Positions 21,816 to 33,990 of a stretch of 64,000 nt of DNA are shown here, piece by piece. The stretch lies in NCBI GenBank assembly GCA_030068075.1, contig CM057829.1:87411889-87475888 (forward strand), read 5' to 3'. The position numbers were made by a program, and so were the translations under genes. Numbering within the stretch: position 1 is the first letter of the stretch; every line of letters starts with the position of its first letter. The DNA is from Paguma larvata. Lineage: Eukaryota > Chordata > Mammalia > Carnivora > Viverridae. The notes beneath the pieces are model-generated. The model made no database searches and had not been told where the DNA came from. It was given only the letters and a program-made list of their open reading frames with translations.

Positions 21816-23743
21816 TGGCAAGCACTGAGTTAAATACCTGGCAAAACTAAATAAATTACCAAAAAGAAAAAATAAATCCACCAAACCGTGATAAACACAA
21901 AACAGCTTCCTGATGCTCGGAGTTGGCACATGCTGGTGTGTTGATTTAATGTGGATCCTCATCAGGAAAGAGGAAAAAAATATACATGTTCTTTGCTGTA
22001 GTCAAAATTTAACCACACAAATTTGCACTGCAAGAAAATTGAAGTTTACATGAACAAATTCATTGAACATATTTTTCTTTCTCCCACCGTTCATTTTGAA
22101 ACTGCCGGGTTTTGTTTTGTTGTGTTTTGTTTTATTCAGCAGAGAGAGTTGAAGCCAGCTCTTGGCGACTCTCCATCTCTAACGTTCTTGCGTTGCCCCT
22201 TGTTCTTCTTACTGTTTGTGAACTTTGGTTACCTTCAGTCTCCCTCCCAACGTTGGTGTAACCTTTATTTGCTTCTTTTACCAAAGCAAAAACGATTGGC
22301 TTCATACAAAATAAATAATTCTCTGCTTTCAGGAACCGTGCATGGTCTACCCGCTTTATCCAAGGCAAGAGTCCAGTTTGGAATACAAAAATGAGTCAAG
22401 CATTGGTTTTTTTGTTACCAGCCACAAAGTAAACTTCATTTTCAGGCAGTGTTTCTGGGGGAGGTTGTGGAGGGGAGGAAAAGAAAAATCGATCGTGAGT
22501 GACTGATTGCTTCATTTTATCAGGCGGGCCCATTGTGAAAGAGCTCAGAGGAAATGCGGAGGTTAAATATATTTCCAGAGTCGTCCAACAGAAAGTGGCA
22601 CTTTGAAGAGAACGAGGGAAATATATATCTTCAGAAACCCCTGTATAGTTCTCTGCCTTCAGTTTTAATAACTTAATGATGAGGAATTATTTGTGCTGAC
22701 AGCAGCAGTTAAACTCTGTTCCTCTAATAGCGTTGTTTTTTTTTTTTTAACATAAAGAAAACAATCTGGGAACTTAACGGCGTATGCATAGACTGTTTCT
22801 TCCTACACAAATACCCACATGCATACAGAGGATATCTCCACTCTAGACTGGTTTTGTCTTCACTAGATCATTTGTTTTCAGATCCAATTTGAGGTCCCAC
22901 ACCCTCTTCTCCTATAGTTTATCACAGAAAATACCAGGCTGACCTAGACAGCTTTCCCCCCTTCTTACACTAAGGAAGCCAAATGAACTGGGAACAAAAA
23001 ATGCTATTTTCTACCCTTCCTTTTCTCCCTTTGTTAATAGTTTTAAGTGCGCTTTTACCTTATCTTGATGGAAAATGGTTACCTCCCGTAACAAAAGACT
23101 CTACTGGGAAGTGTAAGTGAAAAAAACTTCTAACTATTGAGAATAAATACCATTAAACTGTGACCAGTTAAAATATTAAAACATAATCAGCACAAAAGGG
23201 CGCTAAAAGGGAAAACACTTTGTATTCATCTTAAAACTTTGAGGCTTTTTTTTTTTCTGGTTAAGTATTAGGCACATGTTTATTTAAAAAATTAAATGCT
23301 CAGTACCATAAAATTCTGGTTCAGCATCACATTAGCACCGCACTCAGTAGTTAAGGTTTTAGGAAATATGCTTTATATTGTCTTTTCAAACACCTGTGAT
23401 TGTTTCATTTTCAATGTTTTTGCAAGATAAATGATGACTTATAATGGGCATATTTATTTGCCTGTATTTCATTTCCCCCAACGAATGTCACGAGGAGGTG
23501 GGCACGGAGCTGCTGCTTCGGGGGGTGTATCACACTGCCTGTTCCTGAGGTGTAGGGACTGGCCTTCAGTGAAGCAATCCAGAGCAGGGCAAATAGCCAA
23601 TGGTTAAGGGAGGAAATGAATTTTCAGATTCTTATTACCAAGTGGGTAAGGTCAGACGCTGGAGTTCAGGGGACGAGACTATAGCCCCTCTGACTCTCTT
23701 GGGTTTACTGAGACGAGAAAGTTACCACTGAACCTTACCATTA

Positions 23744-23751
23744 TGTATATA
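23744..23751 (+). promoter_or_regulatory. Pumilio-type element
   Basis: TGTATATA fits the Pumilio recognition consensus UGUANAUA in the sense orientation of the POU3F2 3'UTR. Binding is not shown by sequence alone. Confidence 0.4.
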
Positions 23752-24030
23752 TGTTTAATATCTGTCTTTTGAAATGCAGAAATAGTTTAAATGTTTCTTT
23801 GTCTATTTTTCTTTTTTTTTTTTTAATGCTACCCAGGGAAATATTTTCATATCATTTTTAAGTGGCCTGCCTCAATGTATATTTATTTCTTTTAAAGCAA
23901 AAAGGTTCTGGAAACTGTTTTTCTGTAGCTTTAAATGAGTAGATGAGCAAAATCTATATGGGATGTAATTTTTTGTTCAGTCTCTTTAAAAATACTTTGT
24001 TTTGGTACATTTGGTTGTGCTTGTGGGGAA

Positions 24031-24036
24031 AATAAA
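24031..24036 (+). terminator. POU3F2 poly(A) signal (preferred)
   Basis: AATAAA within GGGGAAAATAAAAACGCAGA; cleavage would fall near 24050-24060. It gives a transcript of about 4.1-4.2 kb from the inferred start, which fits my memory of the human mRNA size. Confidence 0.6.
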
Positions 24037-24257
24037 AACGCAGAGATCCTTATATATTTATGTTAAAGTAATATTTTATTATCTACATAAAACAGAAATG
24101 CACAATACCTTCATAGTTTGTTCTAATTATTGAAATATCTTTATTTTATTTTTAAAGATAGTGCCAAGTTTTAAGGGGGGGAACCCTAGACCTTATACTG
24201 ACGGAGTTGAGTTGTGTGTAAAATACTTCCTTTCCTTTATACTTCATAAAGTTTTGG

Positions 24258-24263
24258 AATAAA
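24258..24263 (+). terminator. POU3F2 poly(A) signal (alternative, distal)
   Basis: AATAAA in TTGGAATAAATTTTATG, followed about 45 bases later by a strongly GU-rich (TTTTG)n run (24309-24342), which could serve as the downstream element. Confidence 0.45.
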
Positions 24264-24308
24264 TTTTATGCGTATACTGGCAGGTTTCATGTTGATAACT
24301 TTCAGAGC

Positions 24309-24342
24309 TTTTGTTTTGTTTTGTTTTGTTTTGTTTTGTTTT
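24309..24342. repeat. (TTTTG)n pentanucleotide repeat
   Basis: Six to seven TTTTG units in tandem, just past the end of POU3F2. Confidence 0.9.
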
Positions 24343-27300
24343 AAGAGAGACTACTGTTCTGATTCTACTTCACTTTTCTTTGCAAAAAACTACCAGTCCC
24401 AGACCTTTCAGTCACTACGCCTCTAGCACTCAATTGAAGTGGTCATTGGGTTCGAGTTCTGATTCGTTTACCATTTCAGGGTCCAACAGAGAGATGGCTG
24501 TCCCCTTTCAGTATATGCAGATACCCCTACACCTTCTTTCCAGGTTACATTTACTTTCACTCGGTGTGCTTTTTTGGGGAGCATCAGTGGAACTAAGTGG
24601 ACTTTCATCTTTACCCACTTGTCCTCACATAATTTGGGATCTAAAAGAGCAAAGCTTAGTGAAGGGTATTATTCTTTTTAATAATTAACAAATACCTTTC
24701 CACAGAGAGTAACTCTGACAATATGCAAGATACGTGTTTACCAAGTGATTAGACGTAGGTCCTATATATTATTCCAGTTAGATTTACGGGGGGGGGGAGT
24801 GGATTTTGCAATGGTTTTTACAATAGTGTCTATTTCTCTTCAGGCAAGCAAACGGGCTCTAAAACAGAGATAGAGGAAAAGAAAAGAATGTACGGGAGAC
24901 TCAGGCTGTGATGCTAATAACAGATTGTTTCAGATGGTCTCAGATGGAGCTTTATACTTCCCTGAAGCAGTTTTAAGGGTAGTGGAAAATCCGCGCAGTG
25001 TTGGGTTAGTTTACAAGTTTGCCGATATATTTGAAGTGCTCCTTGGAACCCTGGTTTAAGTATAAATGTCCATTTTTGAAAGGTAGTTTCTGGGCTTATT
25101 ACATCTGATCATCTTTTCTAACTCCTAGTCAATATTACACAGGTCCCAAACAGATTCAGCCAAATGATCTTATCAATAGTCCGAATGAGAAGTGACAGAA
25201 AGAAGAAGTGTTTTGTGACCGCAGACATGCTGATGGGTAAAATGTTTAAGCTGGATATAGATTTGAGTTCTGGGTCAATATCTTCCTCCATTGTAGCTAG
25301 AAAACAAGCAGCATCTGCCCTCTGCAGGGCATTTTCCGTGGACCTTGAGAAGGCGTTTTTTGTTCTGAGCCACAGGGTCTACTGACTGGAAACCATCACG
25401 TGTTAAACGGACACGCCATGGTTTTGACCCATGCTTGCCGTTCAGATTCGAAAGCTGCTCAGGCACTTTCACTGCCGGTTGGGGGAATGTATTACACGCT
25501 AACGTGAAAAACTCCATCACTGCCGCCAGGAGACATCTGCGGGGCCGTCATCCCTAAGATGTTGGCTAGCCACAGTGACCAACCCTTTCTTTTCCCCGAA
25601 GACAATAATGCAGACAGCGGCCGTCCTGAAAAAGCTCCTGTGTTTCCTCAAAATATGTCACTTTTAAAATTTATGGTGTACGATGGGGGAGAACGGATCG
25701 TGTGGGAGAGTCGTGTGAAGGTCAGAGAGAGGGAATGGCCACAAATAACATTGTGCTTGGCACTTGTAGACATTCTCAGTTCCCGAGAAGTTACCTCCTT
25801 TATGTTTCAGATGGCGGCAACAAAAGCACTCTCCTTCCCCTCCTGCTCCTACCAGTGAAAGCCACACACTTGTCGGCAAAACGTTCTGATGGAATGGCTT
25901 TATTTAATAAAGGGACTCATCCTCCTATCTTCTTATCTCTCCAAAAGCAACTAATAAAGAGACGCAACAGCAACAATGGTGGGGGGGATGGCACGCGAAT
26001 GCTTTGGTACCTGTGCCTGTGTGCCTCTATGCTGCCTTCATTTGCCTTTCGTTTGCCTTACTATGGAAGCAGCTTGGGTAGTGCTGTGTTGCTGGGTGAG
26101 AGAAATGATCGTTTTGTCACTGGTTTCTGTGATGTGTCTTTGTTGATTCTTCAATCAGTTTATAGAACTCTGTTCTAGATTCTATTGAATGCCTAGACAA
26201 GTTAAAGAATGAGATAAAGAGTGGAGCTTTTACAGAAAAAGAAAGAAGGACGGTGAAGGAGGGTCAAAGGTAAAAGTGTCTCTTTGGGTCTGCTTGTATA
26301 TTTCAGTGAGGCAAAAGGGACAGTGTCTATTGGAAACGAAAGTTCATCTGGAGATACTATGAATGAATCTTGATAATATGACGGAATGGGGTATGCAGCT
26401 AAATTTTATACCAACATGATCCCTATTCAGGAAAGTTTACTTTTTCAGTGATGCCTCATCTCTCAACAGGGGGCAGATAGTGGGAGGACAGAACCAGGGC
26501 TCCTGGTACCTATTCTCGCCACTTGATTCAGTACAGGAAATAATGTAAAACTGGCAGGGGCTTGCCACTCAGCTAGAAAATCATGGAATAAACTTGCCCA
26601 CCTTTGCAGAACTTGGGCCAGAGTTATTCCAATGCCTCCTTATCTAGAGGTGGATGCAGGAGTACCAGAAAATGGCTTTTTAGTTTTCTTAAAGGCTTCG
26701 CTTGGTTATGGAGATAAACAATCAGAATGCTTTCACATTGTTCTCGCGTTTTGTGGGAAGCTAGGAAATTTGTTTCCCCCCTTTATTTTTTAAGAAAAGA
26801 AAGTTCATTAACTTTATCATATAGTACTTTCCCTTTCCCTTAATAACAACTCTGCTTGGCTTAGCTGTTAGAGGTTTTAGAAACAATATCACGTCCCATC
26901 AAAACAACCCTGGCCTCTTATTGTTAGAATTCTGGTTGTTAATAACATTAAGATGTATTTCTTTTTAAAAAAATGTCTGAAATGTTATTTAATACACCAG
27001 TAAAAGTGCATCTATATCTTAAAGTTTATTCCTTTCACGTCTTTCTGAGTTTTTATAGCTCTTTGTCTGAGATTTGGGGGGAGGAGGGCAAAAAAAACTT
27101 CCATATGCCTTCCTATGTGGAGTCTGGGCTCTGGAGTGTGGTCTGTAGCTGGCGGCACACAGCTCTCTGCTCTCAGAATGGGGAGCTGTCATGTAGAAAA
27201 AAGAAGGAAATAAATGCCCCACAAAGACTCACTTGTCACTGATTTTAGAAAGACAGGGGAGCATTAGGACCCCATCTGAGCAATATGGAGGGGATTTTGA

Positions 27301-27700
27301 TTGTTATAAATTGTATACGATTAACTCTCGGCGTGCAGAACGACAGCAGTAGGAAACCTCGCTGTGGAGTAAATTTGAACCTGCATCCTTTTTGATTTGG
27401 GGCATATATTTTTCCTCCCGCCAGTGTTTCCTCTGGGTTTGTTGTCTAAATTGGAGAGGGGGGTAAGCCACACACATGAATTTGGCCAGAGTTTGGCAGG
27501 AGAGTGGGGGGGGGGGAGAAAAAGTTTCCCGCGGGTGTGTAACACACATTAGCCATTGTAAATCACTGGGCTTTAGGGTTCAGGCAAATCCTCGTGGCAA
27601 GGGGCGGGGGGCCTTCTTTCCCTCCTCCTGTTCAGAAATCTCATTCCGGCCGAAGAATTTTTACGTTCCACAGCGGACGATTCTGGAGACAATGACTCGA
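24343..27700. other. POU3F2 downstream flank, no gene seen
   Basis: Repeat-poor unique sequence; no exon with credible splice signals recognised. The near-absence of transposons over 3.3 kb suggests regulatory constraint. Frames at 25702-26178 (+) and 25275-25520 (-) are without domains. G-runs occur at about 24787 and 27505. Confidence 0.5.
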
Positions 27701-27729
27701 CATCAATAACTTTTTGTTTGCTTGCTCCC

Positions 27730-28480
27730 TTAACAAAATATTCCTTCAAAGTTGGTACAGCGCCTGGCCAAGGAGGCCGAGGGTGCTGCCGGCCGCTTCT
27801 CTTCGGTGCTCGGACGCGAAGGAGGCGCCCCAGCCCCGCGGTGCCACCCCCGCCTCGGGGAAGCCCAGGCCGCTCGAAGGAAGGCCCAGGCTGCCCAGCT
27901 TGCCGGCGCAGGGAGGAGAGAGGCGCGGGGAGCCGGGCAGTCCCCGTACTCCGTCCCCGGCCCTCGCTCCGGGGCAGCCAACGGCCCCCGAGTGTTTGCC
28001 AGGAACCGGGGGACTCTGCGGCTCCCGCGCTCCGACGTCCGAATCTTTACGGGGAGGGTGGACAGCCCGGACGTCGCGGGCTAGTCCATCGCACTCCCTC
28101 TCCAGGGAGACCCTGGAGGTGTGGGGGGCAGCCAATGATTGGTGGGTTCGCCCACCCGAGGCTGAAGGTAGAGGTGGTGGTGGAGGGCAGATACCTTGGG
28201 CACAGCTGCCGCCCCCGGGAAAGTTGGTGACAGTCGCAGCGACTTGGCGGGGCCTCTCTGGGGGCGCGGGCGGCGGGGCAGAGATGCAACGGGGCGCAGA
28301 GGTGACCGAGGGTCGAGGGCCCGGGCGCCGGGGCATCTCCGAGCTTTCTGCCCGCGCGGCTTTCCCGCTGGACTCTGCGAAGTTGGGCCCAGGACCTTGC
28401 TTGCGTCACGAGAGAGGCAATCGTGGGAGAAGGTGCCCCAAGAGAAGAGGGCAGAGGAGGCAACTGCTGGAAAACTGGGG
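27730..28480. promoter_or_regulatory. CpG-dense block about 6 kb downstream of POU3F2
   Basis: GC/CpG-rich sequence (such as GGCCGCTTCTCTTCGGTGCT near 27790). Long frames on both strands (27714-28502 + and 27746-28336 -) overlap each other and have no recognisable domain. Candidate Polycomb island or non-coding RNA promoter. Confidence 0.55.
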
Positions 28481-28514
28481 AGGAAAGGAGGAGGTGGAGT
28501 AATTTGGCCTTTTC

Positions 28515-28537
28515 TTGTTTGTTTGTTTGTTTGTTTG
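28515..28537. repeat. (TTTG)n tetranucleotide repeat
   Basis: Five to six units of TTTG. Confidence 0.85.
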
Positions 28538-28849
28538 AGGGGCGATTGGGAGGGGGGCAAGGAGTGGAGCAAGGGAGCCGAGAGCTGGCAAACGAAGTTC
28601 TGCAGCATGTTCACTTCCGCCCACACCCATCAAACTTCTGGCTGCTCCTGACCTCAGCCCCCAGCCTCCAGGGAAGAAGAACCTACCCACCAAATGCTGA
28701 AGCTTGGAAGAAAACGAACCTCTAAACCCCTCGGAAACCTACCACTCCCTGCTGGGCCTGAAGTCGCTCTTTTATCTACAGTACAGGAGGAAAATCAGTT
28801 CCCCAGCGAAGGGAACCAGGGAGCCCCTCCTGGGCACCCCAGCCTCCCA

Positions 28850-29320
28850 AGTCAGAGATGAGGCCAGCGAGCCCGGAGGGGCCGCACCCCACGGTCAGAG
28901 GCCCGGAGTTCTTCTGGGCAGTCTGGGCACTCACAGCACGGCCGGACGCCCCCCACCCCCCGCCTCAGCCCTCCAAGGCTCCTGGGAGGAGTCGAGATCA
29001 CTCAGTTCTTAAAACCCTCGTAGACGGGCGCTTGGAGTTCTAGCACGGCCTTTCGCCTCTGGAGGAGGAGAAGCCAGCGGGGGGAACACAGGCTCTTGGG
29101 GCCTGGGGGGCGCGGCGGGGCCACGGAGGCGGGAAGCTGGCTGAGGAGGGCTGGGAAGGCGGCCAGGGACGGAAGCAGGGGCTCTGGCGGGGCGCAGGTC
29201 GGTGCTGGCGCCCCGCCCGGCCTCCGCCGGGCGCTCGGGGCCTCCTGCTCGCTCCCGCCGCGCCAGCCTGCGGCCACTCACCGGGCCCCGCGGCCATCCC
29301 GGGCGAGGACGCACGCAAAC
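28850..29320. promoter_or_regulatory. CpG-dense block
   Basis: GC-rich, with many CpGs (for example GGCGCGGCGGGGCCACGGAG near 29108). Continues the downstream chain of gene-less CpG islands. Confidence 0.5.
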
Positions 29321-29379
29321 AAGGATGCTTCTATTTACTCGCCTCTGCCTGTGGATTTCTAAGACATTCAGCAGGCACA

Positions 29380-29660
29380 ATCATTAAACTAATTTGTATT
29401 TGATTGTTTGGGCGGACGGAGGGTAGTTTTATTGCGCTAAGCATTCAAGCAGGCACGCATCGCTGATTACCAGTATACATTAAATAAAGTTGTTTGTACA
29501 CATTGTCTTACCACATATAGGCAGAGGCTTATTATTCTAATTACTCTAATTAGTGCATTGAAATGTTTTCTACTTGATTTGAGGAGACAGTGATTAGTTC
29601 TATTACTTCTTTTAACTCGTATTTTATGGAAAACTGTTGGTGCATGTTCAAATTACTTTA
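29380..29660. promoter_or_regulatory. Candidate conserved enhancer, homeodomain-site rich
   Basis: Repeat-free AT-rich segment wedged between CpG blocks. It includes CATTAAACTAATTTG, ATTACCAGTATACATTAAAT and a palindromic TAATTA pair (29537-29553). Pattern typical of deeply conserved developmental enhancers; conservation not computed. Confidence 0.45.
29537..29553. promoter_or_regulatory. Palindromic homeodomain site CTAATTA-CTC-TAATTAG
   Basis: Two 7-base arms that are exact reverse complements with a 3-base spacer; each contains TAATTA, the core recognised by many homeodomains. The geometry suits dimer binding. Confidence 0.5.
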
Positions 29661-29759
29661 TTTGCCCCTGGAATATAACGCTGACCCAAACGCAGTGAAC
29701 TGCACGGCCCTTGTGGGGCCCCAACTTTGATGTGGGCCTCAGCTTGGAAGAGGCGTTTG

Positions 29760-29945
29760 TTATTTATTATTTCCCTCCCCCCCGCGCGGCCGCGTCTCCC
29801 AGCGCCGGGCCCCGCCGCCCCCGCCCCATCCTGAGCCCCAGATGCGCGCCCGGCACTGGCCACGTCCAAGCAGACGCGGATCCGAAACCCGCTCCGGCGC
29901 CGCGTCGCTGCCCTGCTGCCCCGCTAGTTCCCTGGGTGCGATTAC
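29760..29945. promoter_or_regulatory. Short CpG-dense block
   Basis: Abrupt switch to GC-rich, CpG-rich sequence (CCCCCGCGCGGCCGCGTCTC near 29779) between two AT-rich motif blocks. Confidence 0.45.
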
Positions 29946-30200
29946 TTTTAAAAGACGCCCTTAAGCATATTTTCCGTGAATCTGTTTCTTGAGCTTTAAT
30001 GTTACTATTAATTGATAAGATCAGCTCATCAAACATACTATTTCGATAGGGAATTGTAATTAAAACCTTAATCCTGTTTGAGACTTTTTTTCCTTTAAAT
30101 TCCTTTTTCTTACGGAAGGCGTGCAAAGTTCACTATAAAAGTATTATAACAGGGAGATTAATTCGTTATCTAAATAACAATCTTTGCTATTGATCCAACG
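29946..30200. promoter_or_regulatory. Candidate conserved enhancer
   Basis: AT-rich, repeat-free, with ATTAATTGATAAGATC (30009), TTGTAATTAAAACCTTAATCC (30053) and TTCGTTATCTAAATAAC (30163): homeodomain and GATA-like cores. Inferred from composition. Confidence 0.35.
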
Positions 30201-30279
30201 CACTTTCCTGCACCTTTTGTGTTGGTCGGGGAGACCCTTAAACAGGAGAATATGACAAAGCAGAAGATTTGGACCGAGT

Positions 30280-30920
30280 CCGCAGACTCGGACCGACTTG
30301 GCAAAGCGAGGGGGTCGGCGGCCCGCCCCCCTTAAACACAATCTGAGGGAGCTCGCGAGGTGGGTCTGGCTGGCCTGGAGACGCCACGGGCAAGCGCCGC
30401 CTCGGAGCCGCGGGCCTGGGAGCCCGGCCTCCTCGGCGCTCCTCTCCCCTGGCAAAAGGAGAGCTGCTCAGTTTCTAGGTAAATATTCCACCGGTTCTGC
30501 TTTTACTGTTAATATTTAAACTCGGATTATCCCGTCTCCAAATGCGCGTTCCTAACCTTTGCCGGTGGCTGCGATGTAATAAACCCTGGCGGGGCCGGGC
30601 GGTTCAGACTCCCGGGGTCTCGGCCGCAGCCCCCCACCCCCACCCCCACCCCCACCGGCCCCGCCGGCCCCCGCCCTCCGCCCCTCGCCGCCCGCAGCGA
30701 AAGCCGCGCGGGAATGAAATCAGCGCCTCCCGGCCGGGCAGCTGACGGCTGAGCATCCGGGACGCTCGCAGGCGGAGGGAGGCCCCCCTTTATCCCGGCT
30801 GAGGAGTCCTCGGGGGCTGCAGATGGAGTTGGGCAGCCCTGCAGCGCCCTGGAGGAGAAAGCGCGCTCCCCGGTTCCCCGAGGCGACGGCCCCCAAATAG
30901 GGGTGGGGAGGCGAGGAAGT
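30280..30920. promoter_or_regulatory. CpG-dense block
   Basis: GC-rich block with CpGs and a C-rich array at 30630-30655 (five C-tracts joined by single A), a minus-strand G-quadruplex candidate. No gene recognised. Confidence 0.5.
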
Positions 30921-32164
30921 GGGGGTGTATTTGTGGGGAGCAAGCAGGGCCCCTTGCTGGCCCCAGTTCGAGAAGAAGCCCGAGAATTTCCGAAGCGAAG
31001 AGGAGCGTCTGAGTTCTTTGGTCAGCTCAGTGGTCTGAGATTGTCTTTTCTAGGAGCTCCCCGCCACCCCCACCCCATTCACACCCTCCTTCTTTCCTCC
31101 TTCCAACAAAGTCTTCCTCCACCTCCACCGCGCACAGACTTGTTATGTAACAAAATCTCCCCAGCGGGTTTAACTGGAGAATAAAGGACACCCCAGCCCC
31201 ACCTCTCCTCTCCTTTCCCTTCCCTCCTTCCTCCCCCTTTTCTTCCCCCAGTGCATCTGTTCGCCACGACTTCGAGCCTCGCACCTCGCATCGCGGCCGC
31301 AGGCCTTAGCCGAGTAGAACTTTGGCGCCCCACAGTGGCATCGGCTCAGAATGACTCTTAATTTTACAGCCTCCCAAACGGTTCAAATGTTTTGTTTCAG
31401 AACCAATTGCCTTCCCCCTCCTCTTCCTCTCTCTCTTCACTCTACATACTTTCCCTCAACAACTCCTAGCCAAACACTTATGAAGGGGACTCTATACATG
31501 TGACTCCTACCAAGGTTTCTCAACATCCAGTTCTAGGTAATTCCTGAGTAGGGACCGGAAAAGCTTCACCTGCAAACACCATAAATTTTATACCAGAAAC
31601 GTTCCCCCCAAAAAAAGGTAAGAAGAAAGAACTGCTCCCCAACGTTTGGTCCCTGCATGTTTAGAGTTTGGCAAGTTTTCAGTCTCTCAGAGAAGCCCCA
31701 GCCTTTCAGGGGCATCAGAATACTAGGTAAGAAGTAATGGTTAATAATAGGATGATGCTTCATCAGGAAAAAAAAGGGGAGCCCCAGTAAATGCTATTTT
31801 AATTCAGCCTAGGTTTCACCCATGACTTCTGTCTATATTGTAGGTTTATTCAGGCTTAGTTTTCAAAAGTGAGTTTCTAGCTGTCACTTGAACAGAGACC
31901 TATCCATGGAAGAGCTTTCCAGAATAAGGACCCTCCTCTCGGCAAAATAAACTGCCAAAAGTACCGGTTCAGCATATGGAGCTGAACTTGACTTCCTTCA
32001 GAGCCCAGCGAATTAGTCCTTCTCCCACACTGCAGGCCGCTTTCACCATGAATGGAGATTCCTTCCTCCGCTAGTGTCCCAGGTGATTCCAGGCGAGGTG
32101 ATAAGGAGGGAGAAGGGGACCAGAGGCAGCAGGACTAACGGAGCTGGACATGGGCCTGCCGTCC
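30921..32164. other. Intergenic, no gene seen
   Basis: Unique, pyrimidine-rich in part (CTCCTTTCCCTTCCCTCCTT near 31209). No named repeat or exon. Confidence 0.45.
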
Positions 32165-32360
32165 GAAGACCTGCATTTGTGCAGGAGCCCTGCACTTAGG
32201 AGAGGTCAGTGGACCCCTCCAGACCTCAGTTTTTCTCTTTTGCAGAATGAGGATAATATCACTTCTTTCTTTCCAACAGGATTTAACTAAGGCTCAACTG
32301 AAATAACGTCCCAGAAAACATACACAGTGCAAGACCAATGCGAAGTGCTGTTGCTGCCAA
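32165..32360 (+). mobile_element. MIR SINE (probable)
   Basis: MIR core-like order: 'GGTCAGTGGACCCCTCCAGACCTCAG', 'TTTTCTCTTTTGCAGAATGAGGATAAT', then 'TTTAACTAAGG' and 'CATACACAGTGCAAGACC'. Degraded. Confidence 0.6.
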
Positions 32361-32392
32361 CTGCACCCAGGCCTCTGCTGTGACTGTCCACC

Positions 32393-32416
32393 AAAAAAAA
32401 AAAAAAAAAAAAAAAA
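32393..32416. repeat. Poly(A) run
   Basis: 24 consecutive A. No retrocopy body can be recognised directly 5' of it; the preceding sequence is the MIR-like region. Confidence 0.9.
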
Positions 32417-32999
32417 GTTTGTAGCTTAAAAAATAATGATGCAGCCTTATGTCTATCAGTGCCGAAGAAGAAAAAAAAATAGTCCTCTCAATTGCAGGAT
32501 CTAAGAAGAGAACCACGGATTCTGATTAGCTTAAAATCAGGGCTACTACTGCAGGCGATTTTTTTGTATTTAGGATGTTCCGGCTCTGGCTTGTGGCTAA
32601 ATCCATCATTAGGGCCTCCAGCGCCACGCAGCAGAAATCCCAGCGATTGTAGCTCCGCCGTGATGCCAGGGCCAGCCCAGTACTCTGGCAAACCACTACC
32701 CCCACCCCCACGCCCGCCCTTTTTAACGTCTTACAACCTCTTGACATTTATAGCGTCCTTCTCCGGGTGTCATTTATAGCAGCCTGCATTATTAGTCCAG
32801 AAGAGAATCCCGGGATCATACACTTAAAACCAGTCACACATACACATAAAGCAGCAACAGCGACTATGGCACCAACCACCAACAGCTTATCTTGAGTAGA
32901 TGCAGGCCTCCCACCTGTGGAGAGCTCCAGTGGTCGCGGGCCACATCCGGTCACTGGGCTTGGGAAGTAAAGACAGTTCGGATCCAACGTGCCCTCTGC

Positions 33000-33990
33000 G
33001 ACACCCGGGAGTTCCCCGGAGGGGCGCTGTGGCGGAAGCCGGTCCGGCTCTCTGTGGGGGGCGGGGACCCTCCGCCGCTCAGAGAATCCCATCCCACTCG
33101 GCGCGCGGCCTTCCACCACCCTAAAGTCCCTTCCGCCGGCCAGGGGTCCCTTTGCCACTTTGGCGTAGGAGGAGTGGCCCCGACCGGTCCCTCCCTTTGC
33201 CTGCGTCGGGAGTCCCTCTTGGGGCGTCCAGCCGGGCGGGAGTAGAGGGAGAGGTTCTGGGCGTCTCCCCGCCCGCGCTGAAGCCTCGGTCCCGCTGCCC
33301 TTCGGGCACAGTAGAGGCGCAGTCTGCGCGCCGGCCCCTGCTCTGGCGACCCGAAGGCGCGGGCCGGCTCCCGGCACCCGAGGTGCAGGCGGAGCAAGGG
33401 TTTCGCCCCGGGCCGCTTCCGGGCTGCCCCCTCTTCTCCCTCTGGCGACGTGGGGCAGCTGGGGCGTGCCAGGGCCAAGTTTCACACTTTGTCTCCCAGG
33501 AGTTCTCCTGGGGAAGAAGGAGGCGGTCGCCGGCCCGCTGGGCCCCGCCAGCGGACCCCCCTCCGGACCCGGCAAAGACGCCTCGCGCCGAGGAGGTGGC
33601 CCGGCCGGGAAGGGACCTGCGCCTCACGATCCGCCGCCCTGGTGGCCCCAGCCCTGCTCCAAGGGCTCTCGCCTACATGGTCACCTTCCGAACGCCTGGA
33701 GGCCCCTGAGGTTCCCAGAGTCCAGGCACTCAGGGGTGGGGAGGGAGGGGCAGCAGAGGCTGCCCGAGGATCCCCCGAAGCCCCCGGGGACTTGCAGGCG
33801 AAGAAGGGAAGCGAGGTAGCACCAAGACGCCGCGGATCATGCCAATCTGGCGTGAGCCAAGGATTGCACACGAGGTGCACCTTCGGCTGGTTGTAGGACA
33901 AGCCAAACCCCTAGCCCCAGAGCTGCAGGACTTCTTCCAAGCGCGCGGAGTCCCTGAGCCAAGGCGTGCGGGCCCTGCTCCCCGCAGCAA
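33000..33990. promoter_or_regulatory. CpG-dense block about 12 kb downstream of POU3F2
   Basis: CpG-rich (for example CGCGCCGGCCCCTGCTCTGG near 33327). Many overlapping frames on both strands; the longest (32748-33575, minus, 275 codons) has one hydrophobic stretch near its C-terminus but no recognisable family. Interpreted as a gene-less CpG island. Confidence 0.5.

Larger units (their letters stand above)
21495..24055 (+). other. POU3F2 3'UTR
   Basis: About 2.5 kb of AT-rich sequence after the TGA (21492-21494), free of interspersed repeats, as expected for a regulated neural 3'UTR. It contains a (GA)n run (21779-21815), several AU-rich TATTTATTT phrases (near 23450 and 23880) and a Pumilio-type TGTATATA (23744-23751). 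The end is set by the poly(A) signal at 24031, but a second usable signal lies 0.2 kb further on. Confidence 0.7.

Noticed and set aside
27714..28502. 262-codon plus-strand frame
   Set aside because: GC-rich, low-complexity translation overlapped by equally long frames on the other strand; no domain, so treated as a CpG-island artefact.
32393..32416. Poly(A) run as the tail of a processed pseudogene
   Set aside because: No recognisable gene body or target duplication accompanies it.
32748..33575. 275-codon minus-strand frame with a hydrophobic C-terminal stretch
   Set aside because: It runs through a CpG island where both strands and several frames are stop-poor; no family is recognisable, and the hydrophobic segment comes from ordinary sequence outside the island.
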